Assembly: GCA_018449595.1 (NCBI GenBank)
Contig: JAAVUU010000002.1
Span: 682,001-746,000 of the forward strand
DNA: 64,000 nt
From: Rhizobiales bacterium dw_265
GTDB lineage: Bacteria; Pseudomonadota; Alphaproteobacteria; Micropepsales; Micropepsaceae
Direction of reading: 5' to 3'
How positions within the stretch are numbered: position 1 is the first letter of the stretch; each line of letters opens with the position of its first letter. Under the pieces are notes generated by a model. The model was not told where the DNA came from. It saw nothing but the letters and a program-made list of their open reading frames with translations, and did not search any database. Positions 47,309 to 55,630 of this stretch are shown here, one piece after another. Made by a program: the position numbers and the translations under genes.

Positions 47309-48492
47309 CTCCCAAATCCCCCATCCGTCCCGCCATCCGCGACCTGGAACCCAGCGGCATCACCAAGGTCACCGCCCTGGGCCTGGGGCATCCCGATGTC
47401 CTGCCCCTGTGGTTCGGGGAAACCGACCTGGCGACTCCGCCCTTCATCCGCCAGGCCGCGATCGACGCGCTGGAAAGCGGCAAGACCTTCTATACCAATG
47501 CGCGCGGCATCCTGCCCCTGCGCGAGGCCATCGCGGCGTTCCACAAGCGCACGTCAGGCGCCGACATAGGCGTGGAGCGTATCACCATTCCCGGCGCCGC
47601 CATGCTGGCGGTGGTGACGGCGCTGCAGATGGTGTGCGAGACCGGCGACAATATCGTCATCGTCTCGCCGATCTGGCCCAACATTTTCCAGGCCGCCAAG
47701 GTGGTGGGGGCCGAGCCCCGGCTGGTGCGGCTGGACGAGGACTGGGACAAGGGCCGCTGGCGCCTGGACCTGGACAAGCTGTTCGATGCCTGTGACGGGC
47801 GCACCAAGGCGATGTTCATCGCCTCGCCCGGCAATCCCACCGGCTGGATGCTGACGGCCGAGGAGCAGAAACGGATTCTGGATTTCACGCGCGAACGCGG
47901 CATCGCCATCATCGCCGACGAAGTCTATGGCACCCTGATCTATGACGGCGGGAGCCACGCGCCCTCGTTCCTGAGCATCGCCGATGACGAGGATGCGGTG
48001 TTCGCGATCAACAGCTTCTCCAAGCCCTGGGCGATGACCGGCTGGCGCATCGGCTGGCTGGTGCATCCCAAAAGCGTCGAGCCCGCCGCCGCCGCCATGG
48101 CCCAGTGCAACAACACCGGCGCGACGCACTTCCTGCAATATGGCGCGCTGGCGGCGCTGTCACCGCAGGGCGACGCCTTTCGCGGCGAATTGCTGGACCG
48201 CTGCCGCCATGGCCGCGACGTGGTCGAGGGCTGGATTCGCAAACAGAACCGGGTGCGCTGGTTTCGGCCGGAAGGCGCCTTTTACGGCTTCCTGCATGTG
48301 GACGGGTTGAAAGACAGTCTGGGCTTCTGCCAATCCATGGTGCGCGACGACAAGGTCGGCATCGCCCCGGGCTGGGCCTTCAGCCTGGGCGATCCCCGCG
48401 ACGACAGTTATGTCCGAATCTGCTTCGCCCAGGATTCCGGCCGCATGGAACAGGCGCTGGAACGGCTGGAAGGCGCTATTCGCAAGCTTTAG
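47305..48492 (+). CDS. PLP-dependent aminotransferase, class I/II (fold type I)
   Basis: 395 residues from ATG 47305. Frame upstream is open but overlaps the acyltransferase gene. LPLWFGETDLATPPFIRQ at the N-terminus, SPGNPTGWML, ADEVYGTLIYDG and the Schiff-base Lys in NSFSKPWAMTGWRIGW are typical aspartate-aminotransferase-family motifs. Amino donor and acceptor cannot be specified. It is coupled to the acyltransferase but the two need not share a pathway. Confidence 0.87.
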   Translation: MTPKSPIRPAIRDLEPSGITKVTALGLGHPDVLPLWFGETDLATPPFIRQAAIDALESGKTFYTNARGILPLREAIAAFHKRTSGADIGVERITIPGAAMLAVVTALQMVCETGDNIVIVSPIWPNIFQAAKVVGAEPRLVRLDEDWDKGRWRLDLDKLFDACDGRTKAMFIASPGNPTGWMLTAEEQKRILDFTRERGIAIIADEVYGTLIYDGGSHAPSFLSIADDEDAVFAINSFSKPWAMTGWRIGWLVHPKSVEPAAAAMAQCNNTGATHFLQYGALAALSPQGDAFRGELLDRCRHGRDVVEGWIRKQNRVRWFRPEGAFYGFLHVDGLKDSLGFCQSMVRDDKVGIAPGWAFSLGDPRDDSYVRICFAQDSGRMEQALERLEGAIRKL

Positions 48493-48502
48493 CCAAAAAA
48501 GT

Positions 48503-48630
48503 GTCATGGCCCGCGAATGCGGGCCACCCAGGTGATACCGGAAAAGCGGTGGCAATTCGGGCGATATTCAATTCTGCTGCCCAAGCATTCCACGCCCAAC
48601 TGGGTGGCCCGCTCTCCGGCGGGCCATGAC
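48503..48630. repeat. Dispersed palindromic repeat, copy B (128 bp)
   Basis: Same length and ends as copy A: GTCATGGCCCGC with a GAAT loop, then GGCCACCCAGGTGA, a variable middle, and CACGCCCAACTGGGTGGCC before the closing hairpin with TCTCCG loop. It fills the gap between the convergent aminotransferase and dnaE genes and probably serves as a two-way terminator. The flank AATTGGG on its right also occurs, inverted, on the left of copy A. Confidence 0.8.
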
Positions 48631-48639
48631 AATTGGGGG

Positions 48640-51600
48640 CTAAACCGCCTCCACCGACATCACCCCCGGCAGCGCCGCGATGCGGTTGCGCAGGGTGGCG
48701 GTGACGGCGATGCGCTTCTTGAGTTCGATCTCCACTTCCTCGCCGGCATTGCCCGGCACCACCAGGCTGACCAGCCCCTTGCCGGCCTGTGACAGTTCGG
48801 CATAGAGCGCGCCCAGCGACGCGGTATCGGCCAGCCGCACCGTCATGCCCTCGCCTGCCTGCGCCGCCGCCTGGTCGAGATCGAGAATGGAGGCCGCCCG
48901 CAGCTTCATCTCGTCGCCGTCCCATTCCACGCTGCAATGGAGCAACAGCGACTTGCCGGCTTCCAGCAGCGGCCGGCTGGCGGCCAGCACTTCGGGAAAC
49001 AGCATGATCTCGAACATGCCGGTGGGATCGGAGAAGGAAACAAAAGCATACATCTGGTCGTTGCGGCCGCGCCGCTCGGATTTCTTGATGACCGTTCCCG
49101 CCAGCTTGGCCTTGAAGCCGCGGCGGCGGTCTTCCGCCAGCGCGGCATAGGTGGACGCCCCCAGCCGCCTCAGCGCCGGACCATAGGAATCCAGCGGATG
49201 ACCCGACAGGTAGAAACCCATGGCGCCGAATTCCTCACCCAGCCGCTCATGCACCGGCCAGTCGGGCACCGTGGTCAGGCGCAACTCTTCCGCCGGGCCG
49301 CCATCACCGCCAAACATCGAGACCTGGCCGCTTTCCCGCTCGCGCTGTGCCGCCTGGGCGCCGCCCAGGATGCGGTCGGAATTCTCGCAAAGCTGGCGGC
49401 GGTTGGGATTGAGCGAGTCGAACGCGCCCGCCCGCACCAGGTTTTCGAACGCCCGCTTGTTGACCAGGCGCGGGTCCACCCGGCGGGCAAAGTCGGAAAT
49501 GGATTTGAACCGCCCCGGCCCGCGCACCTCGACGACATGATCCATCGCCTGCTTGCCCACGCCCTTCACGGCGGCAAGCGCATAGAAAACCGTGTTGGCT
49601 TCCGCATCCACCGAAAATACCGACTGGCTGCGGTTGATGTCGGGCGGCGCCACTTTCACGCCCAGCCGCTGCGCCTCCTGGCGGAAGACATTCAGCCGGT
49701 CGGTGTTGCCGATATCCAGGGTCATGGAAGCGGCGATGAATTCGACCGGATAGTTCGCCTTCAGATAGGCGGTCTGGTAGGCGACCTGCGCGTAAGCCGC
49801 CGCATGTCCCTTGTTGAAGCCATAGCCGGCGAATTTCTCCGCCTGTTCGAAGATGGTTTCGGCGACATTGGCGGCGATCTTGCGCTCGGCCGCGCCCTTC
49901 ATGAATTTCGCGCGCTGCGGGATCATCTCCGCCGGGATCTTCTTGCCCATGGCGCGGCGCAGGATGTCGGCCTCGCCCATGGTGTAGCCTGCCAGTTCGC
50001 GGGCGATGCGCATGACATCGTCCTGATAGGTCATCACGCCATAGGTTTCCTTCAGGATCGGCTCCAGCGCGGGATGGAGATATTCCACCAGCTCCTTGCC
50101 GTTCTTGCGCGCGATATAGGTGGGGATCGAATCCATCGGGCCGGGGCGGTACAGCGCCACCAGCGCCACCAGGTCGTTGATATGGTTGGGCTTCATCTTG
50201 CGCAGCAGGTCGCGCATGCCCGCGCCTTCCATCTGGAACACGCCCACGCTGTCGCCATGAGACAACATCTCGAAGGTCGAGACGTCATCGAAATCAATCG
50301 TCTGGGTGTGCAGCGCGACGCCGCGCTGCTTGAGCAGTTCCTCGGCCTTGGCGATCACGGTCAGGGTCTTGAGGCCCAGAAAGTCGAACTTCACCAGCCC
50401 GGCCTTTTCCGCATCCTCATAGTCGAACTGGGTCACCGGCATGTCGGAACGCGGATCGCGATACAGCGGCAAAAGCTCGTCCAGCGGCCGGTCGCCGATC
50501 ACCACGCCGGCGGGATGGGTGGAGGCATGGCGGTACAGGCCCTCGATCTTGCCGGTGATCTCGAACAGCCGCTTGGCGATGGGCTCCTGCTCGGCGATCT
50601 GCTGCAGGCGCGGTTCGCTGTCCACCGCCTCCTTCAACGAGATGGATTTGCCCGGCGGATTGGGGATCAGCTTGGCGATGCGGTCCACCAGCCCCAGCGG
50701 CATCTGCAGCACGCGGCCGGCATCGCGCACCGCGGCGCGCGCCTGCAGCGAACCCAGCGCCATGATCTGCGCCACCCGGTCCAGGCCGTATTTGCCCCGC
50801 ACATAGCGCACCACTTCGTCGCGCCGCTCCTGGCAGAAATCGATGTCGAAGTCCGGCATGGACAGGCGTTCGGGATTGAGGAAGCGCTCGAAGAACAGGC
50901 CGAAGCGCAGCGGATCGAGATTGGTGATGTCCAGCGCCCAGGCCACCAGCGAAGAGGCGCCGGAGCCGCGCACCCCGACCGGGATGCCCTGGCCGCGGGT
51001 CCATTTCATGAAGTCGGACACGATCAGGAAGTAGCCGGGAAAGCCCATGCGGTTGATGATGCCCAGTTCATAGGTCAGGCGTTCGTCATAGACCTTGCGT
51101 TCGGCGAACAGCGGCGACTGTTTGAGGCGGCGGTCCAGCCCATCCTCCGCCTGGGCCTTGAGTTCGTCTTCCGCGGTACGGCCGGACTCCGGCGTGAACA
51201 CCGGCAGGATCGGCTTGCGCTTGGCCGGCTTGAAGGCGCAGCGCTGCGCGATCTCCACCGTGTTCAGGGTCGCCTCGGGCAGATCGGCGAACTGAAGCTG
51301 CATTTCGTCGGCGGTCTTGAAACGATGCTCGCGGGTCAGGCGGCGGCGGTCGTCCTGGGAGACAAAGGCGCCATCGGCGATGCAGAGCAGCGCGTCATGG
51401 GCCTCATACATGTCGGCGCGGCCGAAATGCACGTCATTGGTCGCCGCCAGCGGCAGCCGCGCGGCATAGGCCAGGTCCAGCAGCCCCTCCTCGGTGGCGC
51501 GTTCCTCGGCCAGGCCATGGCGCTGCAGTTCGACATAGAGCCGGCCCGGAAATGCCTGCGCCAGTCTTTCCAGCGCGGCTTCCGCCGCCTGGGGGTTGCC

Positions 51601-52050
51601 TTCCAGCAGCAGCTGGTTGATGACCCCGCCGGGGCCGCCGGTCAGGGCGATCAGCCCTTCGGCATGGGCCAGAAGCTTCTCGGACTTCACATGCGGCCAG
51701 TCGCCCGGCTCGACCTCCAGATAGGCGGCGGACAACAGCTTGGTGAGGTTCAGATAGCCCGCCTCGTTCTGCACCAGCAGCGGCAGGTGCGGCGGCTTGC
51801 GGCGCGATCCGGTCTGGATGGGGCTGCGCGCCCCGAACTCCACCGACAACAAGGTGCCCACGATGGGCTGGATGCCGGCCTTGGCCAGGGTTTCGGTGAT
51901 CTCGAACACCCCGAACAGGTTGTTGGTGTCGGTCACCGCCACCGCCGGGGTTCCGGCCTCCCGCGCCAGGCCCGCCAGTTCCTTGGGCCGCACGGCCCCT
52001 TCCAGAAGGGAATAGGCGCTCTTGACGCGCAGATGGATAAAAGACGCCAT
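48640..52050 (-). CDS. dnaE: DNA polymerase III alpha subunit
   Basis: 1136 residues. The PHP domain opens with FIHLRVKSAYSLLEG. The polymerase palm carries the catalytic Asp pair in SMPDFDIDF (near residue 400) after GASSLVAWALDITN. Tandem HhH, the beta-binding region and a C-terminal OB fold (about 985-1060, LAGTVIKKSERRGRNDQMYA) follow. This is the replicative polymerase type, not the mutagenic DnaE2. A 35-codon SOS gene lies 90 bp upstream on the same strand. Confidence 0.97.
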   Translation of the reverse strand: MASFIHLRVKSAYSLLEGAVRPKELAGLAREAGTPAVAVTDTNNLFGVFEITETLAKAGIQPIVGTLLSVEFGARSPIQTGSRRKPPHLPLLVQNEAGYLNLTKLLSAAYLEVEPGDWPHVKSEKLLAHAEGLIALTGGPGGVINQLLLEGNPQAAEAALERLAQAFPGRLYVELQRHGLAEERATEEGLLDLAYAARLPLAATNDVHFGRADMYEAHDALLCIADGAFVSQDDRRRLTREHRFKTADEMQLQFADLPEATLNTVEIAQRCAFKPAKRKPILPVFTPESGRTAEDELKAQAEDGLDRRLKQSPLFAERKVYDERLTYELGIINRMGFPGYFLIVSDFMKWTRGQGIPVGVRGSGASSLVAWALDITNLDPLRFGLFFERFLNPERLSMPDFDIDFCQERRDEVVRYVRGKYGLDRVAQIMALGSLQARAAVRDAGRVLQMPLGLVDRIAKLIPNPPGKSISLKEAVDSEPRLQQIAEQEPIAKRLFEITGKIEGLYRHASTHPAGVVIGDRPLDELLPLYRDPRSDMPVTQFDYEDAEKAGLVKFDFLGLKTLTVIAKAEELLKQRGVALHTQTIDFDDVSTFEMLSHGDSVGVFQMEGAGMRDLLRKMKPNHINDLVALVALYRPGPMDSIPTYIARKNGKELVEYLHPALEPILKETYGVMTYQDDVMRIARELAGYTMGEADILRRAMGKKIPAEMIPQRAKFMKGAAERKIAANVAETIFEQAEKFAGYGFNKGHAAAYAQVAYQTAYLKANYPVEFIAASMTLDIGNTDRLNVFRQEAQRLGVKVAPPDINRSQSVFSVDAEANTVFYALAAVKGVGKQAMDHVVEVRGPGRFKSISDFARRVDPRLVNKRAFENLVRAGAFDSLNPNRRQLCENSDRILGGAQAAQRERESGQVSMFGGDGGPAEELRLTTVPDWPVHERLGEEFGAMGFYLSGHPLDSYGPALRRLGASTYAALAEDRRRGFKAKLAGTVIKKSERRGRNDQMYAFVSFSDPTGMFEIMLFPEVLAASRPLLEAGKSLLLHCSVEWDGDEMKLRAASILDLDQAAAQAGEGMTVRLADTASLGALYAELSQAGKGLVSLVVPGNAGEEVEIELKKRIAVTATLRNRIAALPGVMSVEAV

Positions 52051-52073
52051 GACGGTTCCTAAGGAGAGTCAGG

Positions 52074-52088
52074 AGGCGATTATCGCCT
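52074..52088. promoter_or_regulatory. Palindrome in front of dnaE
   Basis: AGGCGAT (52074-52080) and ATCGCCT (52082-52088) are perfect inverted arms around a single T, 24 bp before the dnaE start. It could be an operator or a weak attenuator between the SOS peptide gene and dnaE. The remaining bases show a dnaE ribosome site (TTAGGA) and no other gene. Confidence 0.35.
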
Positions 52089-52140
52089 GCCCGCTCCCGA
52101 TATGGGGGCCCGGCAGGCCGCTATCCACAGATCCGAAAAC

Positions 52141-52248
52141 TCAGGTCGTGACGTGCGCGATCACGGCATGGGCGCCGCTGGCCAGCACAAAGGCCGAAAC
52201 CATGAAAAGAATAAGTCCCGCGCCCGCCGCCGCATCCTTGATCCACAT
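52141..52248 (-). CDS. SOS-regulated 35-residue membrane peptide (SidA-like candidate)
   Basis: A 36-codon frame, ATG 52248 to TGA 52141, preceded by GGGAG nine bases before the start. The product has a short polar start (MWIKDAA), one hydrophobic helix of about 22 residues (AGLILFMVSAFVLASG core, residues 9-30) and a small tail ending HVTT. Its promoter carries a perfect LexA box. In Caulobacter a 29-residue LexA-controlled membrane peptide, SidA, blocks division through FtsW. Size, regulation and topology agree. Sequence homology is not shown here. Confidence 0.75.
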   Translation of the reverse strand: MWIKDAAAGAGLILFMVSAFVLASGAHAVIAHVTT

Positions 52249-52277
52249 GATCGCCGTCTCCCGCTTCTGCGAGATTT

Positions 52278-52306
52278 GTTCTACTTTAGTTCTACTGGGT
52301 ATGCAA
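52278..52306 (-). promoter_or_regulatory. SOS promoter of the membrane peptide gene
   Basis: On the minus strand TTGCAT (52301-52306) and TAGAAC (52278-52283) form -35 and -10 with a 17-bp spacer. The box GAACTAAAGTAGAAC (52278-52292) is identical over all 15 bases to the lexA box and overlaps the -10 in the same way. The start codon of the peptide is 29 bp downstream. Repression by LexA is therefore expected. Confidence 0.88.
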
Positions 52307-52330
52307 GAACAAAAGGTGATCGAATTTGCG

Positions 52331-53023
52331 CTATCGCGGCAGGCTGGTGCCTTCGATCAGCTTGCCCTGGTGCAACAGGAAAGCCCGGTCCATCCGCGAC
52401 GCCAGCTCGAAATTGTGGGTGGCGATCAGCGCGGTCAGCCCCTGCGCCTTGGTGATGGCGATCAGGGCGTCGAACACCCCGCCCGAGGTCTTGGGATCGA
52501 GATTGCCGGTGGGCTCGTCGGCCAGCAGGATCTTCGGCTTGTTGGCCAGGGCGCGGGCGATGGCGACGCGCTGCTGCTCGCCCCCCGACAGTTGCGACGG
52601 GCGGTGGGTGAGCCGCTGGCCCAGCCCCAGCACGGTCAGCAGCCGCTCGCCTTCCTTTGCCGCCTCGGCGCGGCTGACGCCGGCGATCATCTGCGGCAGC
52701 ACCACATTTTCCAGGGCATCGAATTCCGGCAGCAGGTGATGGGCCTGATAGACAAAGCCGATGGCGTCGCGGCGGATGCGGGTCTTGTCCCGGTCGCCCA
52801 GTTTGGAAGTCGCCACACCTTCGATGAAGATTTCGCCGCTGGTCGGCGCTTCCAGCAGCCCGGCGATATGCAGCAGCGACGACTTGCCCGCGCCCGACGG
52901 CCCCACCAGGGCCACGATCTCGCCGGGGCGCAATGACAGGTCCAGGCCGCGAAAGACCTCCAGCTGCCCCTCCCCTTCCCGGTAGCGGCGGGTGATCTGC
53001 TCCAGGCGCAACACGTCATTCAT
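52331..53023 (-). CDS. lolD: Lipoprotein-releasing ABC transporter ATPase
   Basis: 230 residues. Walker A GPSGAGKSS (41-49), signature LSGGEQQRVAIARAL, Walker B ILLADEPTGNLD. MacB/LolD subfamily that drives extraction of outer-membrane lipoproteins from the inner membrane to LolA. Overlaps lolC by 8 bp. It ends 25 bp before the -35 of the SOS promoter. Confidence 0.96.
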   Translation of the reverse strand: MNDVLRLEQITRRYREGEGQLEVFRGLDLSLRPGEIVALVGPSGAGKSSLLHIAGLLEAPTSGEIFIEGVATSKLGDRDKTRIRRDAIGFVYQAHHLLPEFDALENVVLPQMIAGVSRAEAAKEGERLLTVLGLGQRLTHRPSQLSGGEQQRVAIARALANKPKILLADEPTGNLDPKTSGGVFDALIAITKAQGLTALIATHNFELASRMDRAFLLHQGKLIEGTSLPR

Positions 53024-54287
53024 AGCGCAGCGCCTCGACCGGATCGAGCCGCGCCGCCCGCCACGACGGATACAGCGTGGCCAGGAAGGTCAGCACCAGC
53101 GCCATCGCCACCACGGCGGCGACCTGGCCCGGCGCCATCTGGGCCGGCATCCGCGACAGGAAATAGACGGTGGGATCGAACAGGGTGGTGCCGGTCAGCT
53201 TTGACAGGAACTGGCGGATATTCTCGATATTGGCGCAGAACAGCACCCCGGCGGCAAAGCCGATGATCGTGCCGGTGACGCCGATGCTGGCGCCGGCGAT
53301 GAAGAACACCCGCATCACCGCGCCGCGCGTCGCTCCCATGGTGCGCAGGATGGCGATGTCGGCCGACTTGTCCTTCACCAGCATGATGAGCCCCGACACG
53401 ATGTTCAGCGCCGCCACCAGGATAATCAGCGACAGGATCAGGAACATCACATTGCTTTCGACCTGGATGGCCTCGAAGAAGGCGCTGTTGAGATCCTGCC
53501 ATGGCACCGCCCGGGTCATCGGCCCCGCCGCCCTGGTCAGCGCGGGCAGCAGCGCGATATCGCGTTCGGGATCGTCCAGCATCACTTCGATGCCGCTCAC
53601 CGTGTCGCCGGTGTTGAAATAGAGCTGCGCCTCCGGCAGCGGCATGAAGATGAAATTGCTGTCGTAGATGGTGTTGCCGATATGGAAGGTCGAGATCACA
53701 TGATAGGTCTTGACCCTGGGCGTGGTGCCGAAGGGCGTGACATTGCCCTTGGGCGCGATCAGCGTGATGTCGCCTCCCACCCGCACCCCCAGCTTGGAGG
53801 CGAGGCCGGACCCGACAATGACATTGTCGTCGGCAAAATAGGCCAGCGAGCCGGGGCGCAGCTTCTCCGCCAGCACCGTCATGGCGGCGATGTCGCCCGC
53901 GCGCATGCCGCGCACCACCACCCCGGTATTGGCATTGTCGTTCGACGCCAGCACCTGGCCGTCCACCACCGGGGCGGCGCGCACCACGCCCTGCACCTTG
54001 CGGATGCGCGCGGTCACCGCGTCATAATCGGCCAGGTTGCCCAGTTGCGACTGGATGGTGACATGGCCGGAAAGTCCCAGGATGGATTTCAGCAGTTCGA
54101 CCCGAAAGCCGTTCATCACCGACATCACGATAATCAGGGTGGCGACGCCCAGCGCGATGCCGATCAGCGAAAACAGCGAGATGACGGAAATGAAGCTTTC
54201 CTGCCGCTTGGCGCGCAGGTAGCGCAGCGCCAGCATCCATTCGAAGGGCGCGAAAATACCTGTCGTTCTGGCGGGCGATTCTGGCAT
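53016..54287 (-). CDS. lolC: Lipoprotein-releasing ABC transporter permease, LolC/LolE family
   Basis: 423 residues with four membrane helices: one near residue 35-60 (SVISLFSLIGIALGVATLII), a large periplasmic domain (about 65-275), and three near the C-terminus (MFLILSLIILVAALNIVSG, and others). Alphaproteobacteria usually have a single permease acting as a homodimer. The N-terminal LALRYLRAKRQE is the family signature. Forms the Lol complex with lolD. Confidence 0.95.
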   Translation of the reverse strand: MPESPARTTGIFAPFEWMLALRYLRAKRQESFISVISLFSLIGIALGVATLIIVMSVMNGFRVELLKSILGLSGHVTIQSQLGNLADYDAVTARIRKVQGVVRAAPVVDGQVLASNDNANTGVVVRGMRAGDIAAMTVLAEKLRPGSLAYFADDNVIVGSGLASKLGVRVGGDITLIAPKGNVTPFGTTPRVKTYHVISTFHIGNTIYDSNFIFMPLPEAQLYFNTGDTVSGIEVMLDDPERDIALLPALTRAAGPMTRAVPWQDLNSAFFEAIQVESNVMFLILSLIILVAALNIVSGLIMLVKDKSADIAILRTMGATRGAVMRVFFIAGASIGVTGTIIGFAAGVLFCANIENIRQFLSKLTGTTLFDPTVYFLSRMPAQMAPGQVAAVVAMALVLTFLATLYPSWRAARLDPVEALRYE

Positions 54288-54380
54288 GGCGACAACCTAA
54301 GGGGCCTGCTTAAATAGGTCCATCACAAAGGCTTTTCTGCGGCCTTGCGCGCGGCGGGCCCCGGCCCCATACCCCCTGCC

Positions 54381-55598
54381 ATGTCCAGTCCTTCCGCTCC
54401 CGCCGATAGCTTCACCCCTGCCCGGCGGCTGGAGATGATCGCGCTGTGCGGGATACTGACCGTCTTCATCCCCATCGGCATCGACCTTTATCTTCCGGCG
54501 CTGCCCACCATCGCGCGCGAATTCGGCACGCCCATCGCGGCCATCGAACATTCCATGGCGACCTATTTCCTGGGCCTTGCCATCGGCCAGGCCATGGTCG
54601 GCCCATTGTCCGACCGCTTCGGCCGCCGCTGGCCCATCATCCTGGGGCTGATGCTCTACGCGCTGGGCTCGACCGGCTGCGCCCTGGCGCAGGGACCGCT
54701 GACACTCGATGCCGCCCGTTTCGTGCAGGCGATGGGCGGCTGCGCCCCCACCGTGCTGTCGCGCGCCTGTGTGCGCGACCTGTTCGCGCCCCGCGAAGCG
54801 GCGCGCATCTTCGCCCAGATGCTGCTGATCCTGTCGGTGTCGCCCTTGTTCGCGCCCTTTGTCGGCGGCTGGCTGTTGACGCTGACCGGCTGGCGCAGCC
54901 TGTTCTGGTTGCAGACGGCCGCCGCCCTGCTGACCGTGGGGGTGGTGTGGCTGCACCTGCCCGAAAGCCATCCCGGCTCCGACCGCAGGCTGCACCCGCT
55001 GCATGTGCTGAAGGACTATTGGATCATCGCGCGCGACCGCCGCTTTATCGGCTTCATCCTGCCCGCCGTCATCAGCGGCGGCGGGCTTTACATCTTCCTC
55101 ACCGGCTGGCCGCATGTGGTGATCGATCTTTACGGCGTGCCGCCGCAGTATTTCGGCTTCGCCTTTGTGCTGAATGGCGTCGGCCTGATCGTGCTCAGCC
55201 AGGGCACCGCCTGGTGGCTGCGGCGGCGCCGCGGCGAGCCGCTGCTGCTGGCGGGCATTGCCGCCAATGCCGTGCTGGGCCTCTTGACCCTGGCCGTGGG
55301 CCTGAGCGGCTGGGGCGGGCTGCCGGCGCTGGTCGGCTGCGTGTTTCTGTATTGCTCGATGATGGGCTCGATCAACCCGACCTCGGCGGGACTGGCCATG
55401 CATCATTTCGGACATGCGGCGGGCATGGCCTCGGCCCTGATCGGCATTCTGCTGTACGGCATGGCGGCGCTGGCCTCCCTGGCGATGGGGGCCTTTCCCC
55501 ATCCCGCCACGGCCGCGCCGTTCAGCATCCTGATCTGCGGCTTCGGGATCGCCGGCCTTGTCACATATCTGCTGTTCAGGCCCCGCGCGGCGGGTTAA
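54381..55598 (+). CDS. Bcr/CflA-family MFS drug transporter (DHA1)
   Basis: 405 residues from ATG 54381. Twelve helices. GIDLYLPALPTIAREFG in helix 1 and GPLSDRFGRRWPIILG in the 2-3 loop identify the Bcr/CflA group, whose members export drugs such as bicyclomycin or small peptides and amino acids. It lies between lolC and proS, outside the usual gene order, and reads toward proS, with a 32-bp gap. Confidence 0.87.
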   Translation: MSSPSAPADSFTPARRLEMIALCGILTVFIPIGIDLYLPALPTIAREFGTPIAAIEHSMATYFLGLAIGQAMVGPLSDRFGRRWPIILGLMLYALGSTGCALAQGPLTLDAARFVQAMGGCAPTVLSRACVRDLFAPREAARIFAQMLLILSVSPLFAPFVGGWLLTLTGWRSLFWLQTAAALLTVGVVWLHLPESHPGSDRRLHPLHVLKDYWIIARDRRFIGFILPAVISGGGLYIFLTGWPHVVIDLYGVPPQYFGFAFVLNGVGLIVLSQGTAWWLRRRRGEPLLLAGIAANAVLGLLTLAVGLSGWGGLPALVGCVFLYCSMMGSINPTSAGLAMHHFGHAAGMASALIGILLYGMAALASLAMGAFPHPATAAPFSILICGFGIAGLVTYLLFRPRAAG

Positions 55599-55630
55599 AC
55601 CACACCCGATTTTTGCCGGAGCCTTCCCCC

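Noticed and set aside
48937-52062. 1041-codon rightward open frame opposite dnaE
   Set aside because: Shadow of dnaE on the other strand; composition is His/Gln/Arg-rich noise with no domain.
52300-52325. GAAC-AAAAGGT-GATC as another SOS box next to the peptide promoter
   Set aside because: The second half is GATC, not GAAC.
53020-53502. Leftward frame of 160 codons inside lolC
   Set aside because: Out-of-frame shadow of lolC.
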